A DNA stretch of 9,605 nt from an uncultured Desulfobacterium sp. (GTDB lineage: Bacteria > Desulfobacterota > Desulfobacteria > Desulfobacterales > Desulfobacteraceae), in contig CAKZLA010000556.1 in assembly GCA_937124525.1 (NCBI GenBank), forward strand, positions 1 to 9,605. Reading direction: 5' to 3'. Position numbers and translations under genes: made by a program. Each line of letters begins with the position of its first letter. Position 1 is the stretch's first letter. Below the pieces are notes generated by a model. It was not told where the DNA came from. It made no database searches and worked only from the letters and a program-made list of their open reading frames with translations. Below are positions 1 through 6,843 of this stretch, piece after piece.

Positions 1-1108
1 TCCCCTCTCCAGTATCTTTTGTTGTAAAATAGGGTTCAAAAATCAAATCAATGACATCTTGTGGAATGCCGTCCCCGGTATCTGCCACGGTGATTTTAAT
101 ATAATTTCCAGGATTTAAATCAGAAAATTTAAGAGCCACCCTGTCATCCAGATAAAAATCTTCCAAAACAACGTCAAGTAATCCTCCCTCTTTTTCCATG
201 GCATGGGCTGCATTGGTAAACAGATTCATAAAAATCTGATGCACCTGGGTCTGGTTTCCCATGATTGAAAATTTGCTGGTGATATTTGACCTTATTTCAA
301 TTGTTGTTGGAATTGAAGACCGAATGAATTTAAGTGTTTCTTCGGCGATATTATCAACCCTTATGGGCAAAATTTCTTCATTGCTTTGTCTTGCAATGGT
401 GAGTATTTGTTTGACGAGATCTTTGGCCCGGGTCCCGGCGGTGAGTATTTCATTGATCTCATCCTCCAGATCAGAGCCTTTGACAACATCCTCCAGGGCA
501 ATCTGGGCAAAGCCGATAATAGAGGTGAGTATATTATTAAAATCGTGGGCAATGCCCCCAGCCAGCGTGCCAATGGATTCCATTCTCTGGGATTGGCGGA
601 GCTGGGTTTCCATGGCCGCCCGCTCTGCCTCAGTGCGCTTGTGCTCAGCAATTTCTGCCCGGAGTTCAGCGGTCCGCTCCATTACCATGGATTCCAGACG
701 GTGGTGGTAATTTTGTAGCTCGTCTTCGGTTTGTTTGCGTTTAAGGGCCAATTCCACTGTGGAAGGGAGCGTTTTAAGATAATTGCCCTCCGGATCTTTA
801 ATCAGATAATCACTGGCACCAGACTTCATGGCCTCCACAGCAATTTCCTCATTACCGGTACCCGTTGTAAAAATAACCGGAATGTCTTTAAAATTGTCAA
901 ACAGTTCAAAGGAGGTCCCGTCCCCAAGCATATAATCTGAAATAATGACATCAAACCCATTATCTTTTAAAAGTTCCGTGGCCTCGGCAACGGAGTTGGC
1001 AATGGCGTATTCATAGGGAAGATTTTTAGTTTTGATGCATCTTTCAAATGCCATTTGATCGACCTTATCATCTTCTATGAGAAGAAGATTGATTTTTTTA
1101 ACGTCCAT
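1..1108 (-). CDS. REC-histidine kinase (response regulator fused ahead of a kinase), C-terminus cut by window edge
   Basis: Cytoplasmic signalling protein; 369 codons are visible and the end runs off the left edge. Residues 1-120 form a receiver domain: acidic pair D13-D14, phosphoacceptor D58 in SDYMLGDGT, T81/T82 and K104 in YLIKD. A coiled-coil linker follows at about 123-175. The dimerisation/phosphotransfer domain has H188 in LAGGIAHDFNN, and the ATPase domain has the N box around N299 (FTNAAHAM), G1 box DTGDGIP (343-349) and F box FEPYFTTK (357-364). No membrane segment or PAS domain is seen, so its input is probably phosphorylation of D58 by a partner kinase. The ATG at 1108 is supported by a Shine-Dalgarno AAGGAG at 1116-1121, 7 nt upstream. 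It is the last visible gene of the minus-strand signalling operon, 79 nt after the response regulator. The missing end could add the rest of the ATPase domain and possibly another REC domain. The domain call is firm; the signal is unknown. Confidence 0.93.
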   Translation of the reverse strand, partial: MDVKKINLLLIEDDKVDQMAFERCIKTKNLPYEYAIANSVAEATELLKDNGFDVIISDYMLGDGTSFELFDNFKDIPVIFTTGTGNEEIAVEAMKSGASDYLIKDPEGNYLKTLPSTVELALKRKQTEDELQNYHHRLESMVMERTAELRAEIAEHKRTEAERAAMETQLRQSQRMESIGTLAGGIAHDFNNILTSIIGFAQIALEDVVKGSDLEDEINEILTAGTRAKDLVKQILTIARQSNEEILPIRVDNIAEETLKFIRSSIPTTIEIRSNITSKFSIMGNQTQVHQIFMNLFTNAAHAMEKEGGLLDVVLEDFYLDDRVALKFSDLNPGNYIKITVADTGDGIPQDVIDLIFEPYFTTKDTGEG

Positions 1109-1187
1109 TACCTTGCTCCTTGTTAGGACTTCCCCCAGAATATAGTACCAGCATTTCAAGTTAAATTAGAACCCCGTGTTAAACTCA

Positions 1188-1601
1188 TTAATCAGGCAGT
1201 TCACTCAACGTCCAGTACAAATTAATTGTTTTTATAACTTCAACAAATTTCCTATAATCAACCGGTTTGACCATATATCCTGAAACCCCCAGGTTAAAGC
1301 TGTCAACCTTATCCTGATCTTCTCTGGATGTGGTTAATACAACAACGGGAATCCTTTTTATAGTGTCATCCTTTTTGGCTATTTTCAAGAATTCAATGCC
1401 ATTCATTCTGGGCATATTCAAATCCAGTAAAATAATCCCGGGGATCTGGTTTTCAGGATTTTTCAAGAACGTCAGTGCATCTTCACCATCATTGACGATG
1501 TATAGCTTATTGGTAATGTTAATTTCTTTTAATGCTCTTTTCACCGTCATGGCATCCACGGTATCGTCTTCAACCAGTAAGATGGGTTTGGATGTTTTCA
1601 T
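1188..1601 (-). CDS. Single-domain response regulator, Rcp1/CheY-like
   Basis: A 137-residue stand-alone receiver. Visible features are the acidic cluster E11-D12-D13, phosphoacceptor D60 in LLDLNMPRMNG, switch threonines T90/T91 in VVVLTTS, and K112 in YMVKPVD. The tail (VEVIKTINLYWTLSELP) resembles the Rcp1 type of regulator that partners phytochrome-like kinases, which fits the kinase core of the gene just upstream. There is no DNA-binding or enzymatic output domain, so it should act by protein contact or as a phosphate shuttle, possibly to or from the REC-kinase downstream. The start ATG at 1601 overlaps the TGA of the kinase gene by 4 nt (ATGA, 1598-1601), and an AAAGGA ribosome site lies 6 nt upstream inside the kinase gene. 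This implies translational coupling and a cognate pair. The stop is TAA at 1188-1190. Confidence 0.95.
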   Translation of the reverse strand: MKTSKPILLVEDDTVDAMTVKRALKEINITNKLYIVNDGEDALTFLKNPENQIPGIILLDLNMPRMNGIEFLKIAKKDDTIKRIPVVVLTTSREDQDKVDSFNLGVSGYMVKPVDYRKFVEVIKTINLYWTLSELPD

Positions 1602-3577
1602 TTTTTATCCTTTTGGGACAGTGTGAAGTAGAATGTGCTTCCAGTGCCTGGTTCAGATTCCAACCAGATAGACCCGCCATACAATTCAATTATTTTTTTC
1701 ACAAGCGTAAGCCCGATACCTGTGCTTTCGTGCTCATCCCTGGGAATCAATGTCTGAAAAATCTGGAAGATCTTATCATAATATTTTTGGTCAATGCCAG
1801 GCCCGTTATCAGACACACTGAATTTCCAGAAATCTCCATGGGGTTTACACCCCACCCGGATAATACCGTGGGGTTTATCCATGAACTTAATGGCATTTCC
1901 CAGGAGATTTTGAAAAATTTGTCTCATACGGGTGGGGTCCCCCACAAGCATCGGTAATTTTTTTTCAATCTTTATCTGAATGGTATCCGGTGGGGCAAGG
2001 GTGTCTGCCACCTCGGCAACAAGCACATTCAAATCCAGATGCTCTTGTTTTTCCCTGGCTCGGCCAATGCGTGAATACCTCAAAATACCATCAATAAGGT
2101 TGTCCATGCGCTTGACTCTTTTGATGATCAAATCCATTTGCATTTTACCATCATCGTCAAAGGCATGGGAATAATCTTCTGCTATCCAATGGGTGAGCTG
2201 GCTGATGGCACGTAAAGGTGCTTTTAAATCATGGGAAACAATATAGGCAAACTCTTTCAACTCTTTATTGGCCGCGGTATAATCTGCATTTACCTTCTGG
2301 AGTTCTTTTCTGGAGGCATTTACATCTTCAAGAAGATGGGTCAATGCCTGGCTGGACTTCACTATTTTTTCTGTTTTTTCTTCCAGTTCCAAGGTTCGTT
2401 TTTCCACCAGTTTTTCCAGGTGTTGACGATGGGCTTCCAATTCTTTTTGTATTTTTTTTTGTTCCGTAATATCCAAGGAGACACCCAATGTCCCCACCAA
2501 TTTTCCGGAACCATCATAGAATGGATGAATGGTCAAACGTGTGGGAAAATGCGCACCTGACTTACGTGTCATGAGGGCTTCACCCGAAAAGCCCTTTTCT
2601 CCTTTATAAAGAGATTCCTGCATTATTACAACATTTTCCAGTGCTTCCGGCGGATGTAAAAGAGCAACCTTCTGTCCAAGGATCTCCTGGGCCGAATACC
2701 CGAACATCTTCTCTGCTCCGGGACTGAAACCCATCACCCGGGTGTCTTCGCCTGCAAGGTCAGTGGTAACAAATGCGACATCATCTGCGGCATCAAAAAC
2801 CGAACGTAGATGGGCCTCACTTTTTTGCAGGGCCTTTTCCGCAAATTTGCGTTCTCCCATTTCCCTTTGAAGCTTTCCATAGGACTCACTTAAATTTATC
2901 CTCATTTTATTAAGGGCAGCGGTCAATATGTCAAATTCATCTTTTTTGCAGTTTTTTCGATTGCGTTTGAGGATAAAAGGCTTTTCCAAGTTTCTTAATC
3001 CCATTGAACCTGTATAATCGACAATGGCATGGAGATGTCTGGCCACCAGAAAATAAAAAATAAAAAAAATAAAACCTGAAACCATAAAGGTTTTTACCGT
3101 CTGGGAAATAATGATAACAACTGCCTTTTTCATCAAACGGGCATACAGATTTTCCAGGGTGTAAATAACGCGCAGATTTCCCAATGGCAGGGTTTTGCCA
3201 TTGTAGGTATGCGACAAAAAAAAATCTTTTTTAATAACCCCCTCGTTTTTAAAGGTTCCAAATTTTATGAGGGTTTCATCCTTGTACACCACGTCAATAT
3301 ACTGCATATCATTTAGTTTCATCAGCCCCTGGAGTTGGATTTTTAAAAAATCCATATCCGACACCCAAAGGCTGCTTGTGATACCGCCAATGTAGCTGTT
3401 TTCAATCTGAGTGATACTGTTTTTAATGGATTTAAGGCCGTATCGATAATCCATGTATAGCTGGATTCCAGTTAAGATAAGGGTAATAGCAGAACTGAAA
3501 ATCAAAATATATACAATAAATTTTCCCGCAATTCCCCAACCAACAATTGTTTTTTTGTCCGATTTGTATTTTTTCAT
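1598..3577 (-). CDS. Membrane sensor histidine kinase with periplasmic domain, HAMP-like linker, PAS and phytochrome-type kinase core
   Basis: A 659-residue inner-membrane kinase. Order of parts: short cytoplasmic start; TM1 about 16-40; periplasmic domain about 41-150 of a type I do not assign firmly (it carries SLWVSDMDFLKIQL, recalling CHASE8-like sensors); TM2 about 152-178; HAMP-like stretch 179-235; short coiled coil; PAS with PAC about 254-375 (FGYSAQEILG); long coiled coil 376-440; HisKA with H449 in FAYIVSHDLKAPLR; ATPase domain with N561 (LLGNAIKF), DNGPGI at 590-595 and STGIGLTLV at 618-625. All residues needed for autophosphorylation are present. The FAYIVSHDLKAPLR core is the type seen with Rcp1-like regulators, matching the overlapping downstream gene. 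The ATG at 3577 lies 12 nt after the stop of the binding-protein gene and has no clear Shine-Dalgarno, so translation probably depends on reinitiation. The ligand is unknown; the neighbouring periplasmic binding protein is a candidate partner. Confidence 0.94.
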   Translation of the reverse strand: MKKYKSDKKTIVGWGIAGKFIVYILIFSSAITLILTGIQLYMDYRYGLKSIKNSITQIENSYIGGITSSLWVSDMDFLKIQLQGLMKLNDMQYIDVVYKDETLIKFGTFKNEGVIKKDFFLSHTYNGKTLPLGNLRVIYTLENLYARLMKKAVVIIISQTVKTFMVSGFIFFIFYFLVARHLHAIVDYTGSMGLRNLEKPFILKRNRKNCKKDEFDILTAALNKMRINLSESYGKLQREMGERKFAEKALQKSEAHLRSVFDAADDVAFVTTDLAGEDTRVMGFSPGAEKMFGYSAQEILGQKVALLHPPEALENVVIMQESLYKGEKGFSGEALMTRKSGAHFPTRLTIHPFYDGSGKLVGTLGVSLDITEQKKIQKELEAHRQHLEKLVEKRTLELEEKTEKIVKSSQALTHLLEDVNASRKELQKVNADYTAANKELKEFAYIVSHDLKAPLRAISQLTHWIAEDYSHAFDDDGKMQMDLIIKRVKRMDNLIDGILRYSRIGRAREKQEHLDLNVLVAEVADTLAPPDTIQIKIEKKLPMLVGDPTRMRQIFQNLLGNAIKFMDKPHGIIRVGCKPHGDFWKFSVSDNGPGIDQKYYDKIFQIFQTLIPRDEHESTGIGLTLVKKIIELYGGSIWLESEPGTGSTFYFTLSQKDKK

Positions 3578-3589
3578 ATTTTTGTCAGT

Positions 3590-4285
3590 CTAAAACATAT
3601 TGATCATCGCTTGATAGGTTCCATCCATTTTCATTATTTTAATATTTCTTACAATATCAGGAATTAATCTTCCATGCTTTTTGTGGACATATAAAAATAG
3701 ATCACTGACTGTTATGGGCGGTTCCAGTGCTTTGATATGGGAATATTTTTTTGTTGTTAACACCTCTATACCAGTATCGTATCCAAAAACACCGACATCT
3801 GCCCGGTCTTTTTCAAGCAATGAGAAAAGAAGTCCCTCGTCTTTAACAACCGTTTTGTTATTAATACCTTTCAATTCCCGTTCACAATTTCTCCAGCCGT
3901 TGATATATACCACATGGTATTTAAACAAACTTTTCCATCCATCAACGACCATATTTGTATTTTTTGAAAAAACCATAACGCGGTTTTCGGCAATTTTTTC
4001 CGGTACTTTGATAAGGTTAGGGTATATGTGACCGATATTGTCCGTTCTTAGAAAATTGCCATCTTCCATACCGTTATTGGCATTTAACAGTGATCTTTTC
4101 GAAGGCATGGGGATAATTAAAAGGTTAATCCCCATGCGTTTGAAACACTCTGTGAGCACGAGGTTCATGGCCATGGAGCGGGCATGGGTTTGATTATCAG
4201 CGGTCGTAAAGGTAAGCGCTGGCTGTGCTGTTGAAGTGGATGAAAAAATAAAAATAAGTAAAATCAAACTATTAAAAATTTTCAT
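3590..4285 (-). CDS. Periplasmic solute-binding protein (SBP_bac_3-like), no transporter partner nearby
   Basis: A 231-residue secreted protein. It has a signal peptide with K2, a hydrophobic core at about 4-15 and a likely cleavage near A20 (STSTA then QPALTF). The mature part begins with the LTFTTADNQTHARSMAMNLVLTECFKRMGI pattern (first part FTTAD, helix with C47) typical of type II periplasmic binding folds related to amino-acid receptors. Later parts such as the ADVGVFGYDTGIEVL stretch (162-176) and the final DGTYQAMIN helix (221-229) also fit that fold. No permease or ATPase gene is adjacent. Instead the gene sits 6 nt after a CHASE-PAS sensor and 12 nt before a histidine kinase, on the same strand. 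I infer it works as a soluble ligand receptor that contacts one or both membrane sensors, in the manner of LuxP with LuxQ. An in-frame TAA at 4292-4294, two codons upstream, fixes the start at ATG 4285. The nearest GGAGGAGG lies about 17 nt upstream, which is far. The ligand cannot be read from the sequence. Confidence 0.85.
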   Translation of the reverse strand: MKIFNSLILLIFIFSSTSTAQPALTFTTADNQTHARSMAMNLVLTECFKRMGINLLIIPMPSKRSLLNANNGMEDGNFLRTDNIGHIYPNLIKVPEKIAENRVMVFSKNTNMVVDGWKSLFKYHVVYINGWRNCERELKGINNKTVVKDEGLLFSLLEKDRADVGVFGYDTGIEVLTTKKYSHIKALEPPITVSDLFLYVHKKHGRLIPDIVRNIKIMKMDGTYQAMINMF

Positions 4286-4291
4286 GAATTT

Positions 4292-5782
4292 TTATTTTTG
4301 AGCCTCCTCCAATGCCTTAATTTTATCCCTCAGTTCCTTGATCCGAAATTCCCTGCCCACAAAAAGATCATTCATCCGTTCAAGTTCTGTGAGTTTGTCG
4401 TTAATCTCCGTGGTTCTTTCTGCCACCTTGCTTTCCAGATGCATTCGGTGGGCTTCCAATTCCTTTTCTGTCTGCTTTTGAACGGTTATATCTTTTATAA
4501 TTGTCAATGAATAATCACCCAATGGAACCATATGAAACTCACATCTTCTTTCAGTTCCATCTTTTATTGTCAAGTCCCACTCCTGCATTTCAATGTTGCT
4601 TTTTGTTGCTTTTGCCTTTTGAATAGCCTTGGCCCATGTCTGTTGATTTTTTGCCCTATATGTTTTATCAGGACAGGTTCTTATCCACCACTTTTCAAAG
4701 GTATTAATTTCATCAAATGCAAATCCAAATGTCTCCATGAATTTGTCATTGTAAGACATGGTGTTCTGGTGGGAGTCCATTATCATCATGGGCAATGGCG
4801 ATTTTTCTATCATTTCTTTAAAACGACGCTCACTTTTTTTTAAAACCCCCTCGAATTTTTTGCGTTCCGCTATTTCATTTGCCAATTGTTTGTTTATATC
4901 AGAGAGCTCTTTTGTGCGTTTTTGTACTGTTTTTTCAAGTCTCATGGTGTGGGAAAACGAAAGCCTCAAAAACAGCAGCACAGCCAGGATAAATCCACAC
5001 CCCAAAACCCATATGAGAGTCCGGGCAATGCCCAGGGTGGGGAGCAAACCCTTTTTCAAGGTCAGTGACAGTGTCCAGATACTGTCTGCCACATGAATAT
5101 TTTGTTTTTGAGACCGTTCAGAACTGTGTTTTTTTCCCAGAAAAATTTTTCCTTTATTGTCGGACATTGTAATATAAAGCTGATTCTGGTTGATTTCGGT
5201 GAAAACTTCATCAACCAGATCCTCTACATTATATACCCCAATGGCCAATCCAATGAATTTTTCAGACTTAAATATTGGATATCTGACAACCACCCCCATA
5301 CCTCCCTGGCGCAATTCAAAGGGGCCTTGCAGGGTTGTTATCTTCTGATCAATTGCCTTTTTTGTATAGGGTCTCCGGGCAGGATCATTCAGTAACACCA
5401 TGGGGTTGCTGATGGTGATTTCATTCCCCTTAGCTGGATAGCTATACTTTACACGACTTGTTGGATCTGCATATTGAATTGCACGAATGGGATGATTGTT
5501 CTTTAAGAGCAATAAAGAAAAATATTCAAATTCTTCAGGGGTTGTTTCAGGATTTAAGGCAAAAAGAGCCCCAAGGGATTCAACCGCATTAAATCTTGAT
5601 AAAACAGCCTGTTCCAGGCGGTTTTTGTATAATTTAGCAGTAATTGCAAGTTCTGAGATCTTTCCTGACCGCCATTGCCGGACTTGCCACTGGTCAATAA
5701 GAACAAGCATGCAAAGACCAGCAAAGCCCACCAAAATTAAGAATAATCTTCTGGGGACATTATTTTTTTTAAATAAAAGCAC
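4292..5782 (-). CDS. Membrane CHASE-PAS sensor without a kinase or other output domain
   Basis: A 496-residue protein. TM1 is at about 12-29. Residues about 55-210 form a CHASE extracellular ligand domain: FNAVESLGALFALNPETTPEEF, AIQYADPTSRVKYSYP, then LQGPFELRQGGMGVVVRYPIF are in the order expected for the family. TM2 is at about 252-273, followed by a coiled coil 280-320 and PAS/PAC about 322-435. The C-terminal coiled coil 436-496 carries ELERMNDLFVGREFRIKEL. The protein ends there: no HisKA, ATPase, GGDEF, EAL or methyl-accepting region is seen, so it probably passes its signal by contact. It heads the five-gene minus-strand operon. The start is GTG at 5782: an in-frame TGA lies two codons upstream, a good ribosome site GAGGAA is 8 nt away, and the next methionine (residue 25) falls inside TM1. 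CHASE domains bind small organic ligands such as cytokinin-like molecules or peptides; the ligand here is unknown. Confidence 0.9.
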   Translation of the reverse strand: MLLFKKNNVPRRLFLILVGFAGLCMLVLIDQWQVRQWRSGKISELAITAKLYKNRLEQAVLSRFNAVESLGALFALNPETTPEEFEYFSLLLLKNNHPIRAIQYADPTSRVKYSYPAKGNEITISNPMVLLNDPARRPYTKKAIDQKITTLQGPFELRQGGMGVVVRYPIFKSEKFIGLAIGVYNVEDLVDEVFTEINQNQLYITMSDNKGKIFLGKKHSSERSQKQNIHVADSIWTLSLTLKKGLLPTLGIARTLIWVLGCGFILAVLLFLRLSFSHTMRLEKTVQKRTKELSDINKQLANEIAERKKFEGVLKKSERRFKEMIEKSPLPMMIMDSHQNTMSYNDKFMETFGFAFDEINTFEKWWIRTCPDKTYRAKNQQTWAKAIQKAKATKSNIEMQEWDLTIKDGTERRCEFHMVPLGDYSLTIIKDITVQKQTEKELEAHRMHLESKVAERTTEINDKLTELERMNDLFVGREFRIKELRDKIKALEEAQK

Positions 5783-5790
5783 TGTTCAAT

Positions 5791-5796
5791 TTCCTC
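5791..5796 (-). promoter_or_regulatory. Ribosome-binding site that fixes the GTG start of the CHASE-PAS gene
   Basis: Read on the minus strand this is GAGGAA, 8 nt before GTG at 5782. With the in-frame TGA two codons upstream of the GTG, it settles the non-ATG start. Confidence 0.75.
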
Positions 5797-5945
5797 GTGG
5801 GTTCTATCCCTCCAGGCGGTGTAGTGCATAGTAAAGACTAAAAATCAGGCAAGTTCTCAATAACCTGGGCTGATAAAGCATTTTTAACCCTTTGGGCTTG
5901 GTTTTAAGTTCGACCACTTTTGTTGGCAACTCACATCAGATAGCA

Positions 5946-5984
5946 ACAATTAAAAAGTTGAAATTTAACAATATATTTAATTGT
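5946..5984. repeat. Inverted repeat upstream of the signalling operon, possible operator
   Basis: ACAATTAAA (5946-5954) and TTTAATTGT (5976-5984) form perfect 9-bp arms around a 21-nt AT-rich centre. Inside lies a second, near-perfect palindrome, GTTGAAATTTAAC (5957-5969). The position is about 165-200 nt before the GTG start of the CHASE-PAS gene. It could be a regulator-binding site, or just chance in AT-rich DNA. Confidence 0.4.
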
Positions 5985-6070
5985 CGACTGTTTGGCACAT
6001 ATCCATTGGCCGACATTAGAACCAACCCGACCCTTTAAATAGCAGTCTGGGGTTTGTAAACAGGTAAGCC

Positions 6071-6098
6071 CCCCAAAAACTGTAAAGTACTTTTGGGG
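6071..6098. terminator. Stem-loop downstream of yajD, terminator-like but without a U tract
   Basis: CCCCAAAA (6071-6078) and TTTTGGGG (6091-6098) form a perfect 8-bp stem with a 12-nt loop, starting 22 nt past the yajD stop. No T-run follows on either strand, so it is not a classical intrinsic terminator. It may stabilise the 3' end of the yajD transcript or act with a termination factor. Confidence 0.45.
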
Positions 6099-6119
6099 TC
6101 ATAGGAAGGATGCCGAAAC

Positions 6120-6491
6120 TCATTTATTCTTCAGCAAATCTGCCAGACCCGCAAAGGGATTGTCTGAAAAGTCATTATCCGGCTCAGAATCACCACCGGT
6201 GGACGGTGTGGGATCATAGGCATCAGCCACCAGATCCCGGGAGTGCTCATTTTCATGGCAATAAATGCACAGTAATTCCCAATTGCTTCCGTCTGGAGGA
6301 TTATTATCATGGTTGTGGTCTTTATGGTGCACGGTGAGTTCTTTGAGGTTCTTGCCATTAAACTCACGGCAGCAATGACCGCAGATCCAGGGAAACAGCT
6401 TCAGAGCGCGTTCCCGATAGGTTTTTTCACGTTCCCGCTGGCTGCGGATCATTTCTGAAACTTTGATGGTCCCTGTTTTGTTTAAGGCCAT
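6120..6491 (-). CDS. yajD: YajD-family HNH nuclease-like protein
   Basis: A 123-residue cytoplasmic protein closely resembling E. coli YajD in pattern and length (about 115 residues there, from memory). The central block has two CxxC zinc pairs, C37/C40 (WICGHC) and C75/C78 (LLCIYC), around the HNH core: H55-H56 in LTVHHKDHNHDNNP, GSNWELLC, and H79/H83 (CHENEH). A ligated zinc and a His-metal nuclease site are therefore expected. The N-terminus (1-30) is basic and helical; the C-terminal 40 residues are acidic and end with the NPFAGLADLLKNK pattern shared with YajD. The cellular role of YajD is not well established; DNA or RNA cleavage is inferred from the fold only. Start ATG 6491 has AAGGAG 10 nt upstream and a promoter candidate at 6537-6565. 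It seems to be a single-gene unit on the minus strand; no toxin, phage or restriction partner is adjacent. Confidence 0.93.
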   Translation of the reverse strand: MALNKTGTIKVSEMIRSQREREKTYRERALKLFPWICGHCCREFNGKNLKELTVHHKDHNHDNNPPDGSNWELLCIYCHENEHSRDLVADAYDPTPSTGGDSEPDNDFSDNPFAGLADLLKNK

Positions 6492-6536
6492 ATGATTTTT
6501 TCTCCTTAATTATATTTTTAAATGGAACAAAATTTT

Positions 6537-6565
6537 AGTCTACTAATTATTTCCATAATTATCAA
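6537..6565 (-). promoter_or_regulatory. Sigma-70 type promoter candidate for yajD
   Basis: On the minus strand, -35 TTGATA (6565-6560), a 17-nt spacer, then -10 TAGACT (6542-6537). Five of six and four of six consensus bases match with ideal spacing. The predicted transcript would start near 6530, giving a leader of about 40 nt to ATG 6491. Confidence 0.55.
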
Positions 6566-6788
6566 GCCCATTGAATTGTCATTCTGTAACCTGATTTCAG
6601 AGCTTGATCTCAAGGCCTCTGATCATATTAATTCAGCATTTTTAAAAAATAGAGGGGAGCTTGGGCTCAACATTTATCACAAATATAAAGGTGGCCGATG
6701 CAATGAGCAAACTCAATAGTGGAATCCATACTTTTAATTTTTAATTTTCGGCTATTCCATGTGCCTTTGCTGGTCCTGCCCTAATTTC

Positions 6789-6818
6789 TTGACAGAGACT
6801 GTTCACTTATAATAGATT
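6789..6818 (+). promoter_or_regulatory. Sigma-70 type promoter candidate about 300 nt upstream of argA
   Basis: A consensus -35 TTGACA (6789-6794) is followed after 18 nt by TAGATT (6813-6818). A perfect TATAAT (6808-6813) is also present but only 13 nt from the -35. If the 18-nt pair is used, the transcript starts near 6825 and argA has an unusually long leader. Strand and neighbours make argA the only downstream gene. Confidence 0.45.
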
Positions 6819-6843
6819 TAGTGCTTAACTTGTGAGGTCATGA

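Larger units (their letters stand above)
5783..6119. other. Non-coding stretch between the signalling operon and yajD
   Basis: These 337 bases hold no supported gene. They contain the ribosome site of the CHASE-PAS gene, an inverted repeat at 5946-5984 and a stem-loop at 6071-6098. The promoter of the five-gene operon should lie here on the minus strand, but I could not find a -35/-10 pair with convincing spacing. A TACTAT box at about 5829-5834 has only poor -35 partners. No sigma-54 GG/GC pair with correct spacing was found near the TGGCAC motif at about 5993. Confidence 0.6.

Noticed and set aside
399..535. Three copies of GGTGAGTAT on the plus strand
   Set aside because: They are the reverse complement of Ile-Leu-Thr codons (ATACTCACC) at three places in the REC-kinase gene; codon usage explains them.
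386..718. Long plus-strand frames within the REC-kinase gene
   Set aside because: They lie opposite a continuous, motif-complete kinase frame and are antisense shadows.
5993..6012. Possible sigma-54 promoter (TGGCAC near TTGGC)
   Set aside because: The GG and GC elements are about 15 nt apart instead of the required 12, and the strand points away from the signalling operon.
6120..6491. YajD HNH protein as part of a defence, toxin or phage module
   Set aside because: No neighbouring defence, immunity or phage gene is present; the protein matches the housekeeping-type YajD family along its length.
6522..6719. 65-codon plus-strand open frame
   Set aside because: No ribosome site, crosses the yajD promoter candidate, very hydrophobic then polar without a recognisable pattern, no family match.
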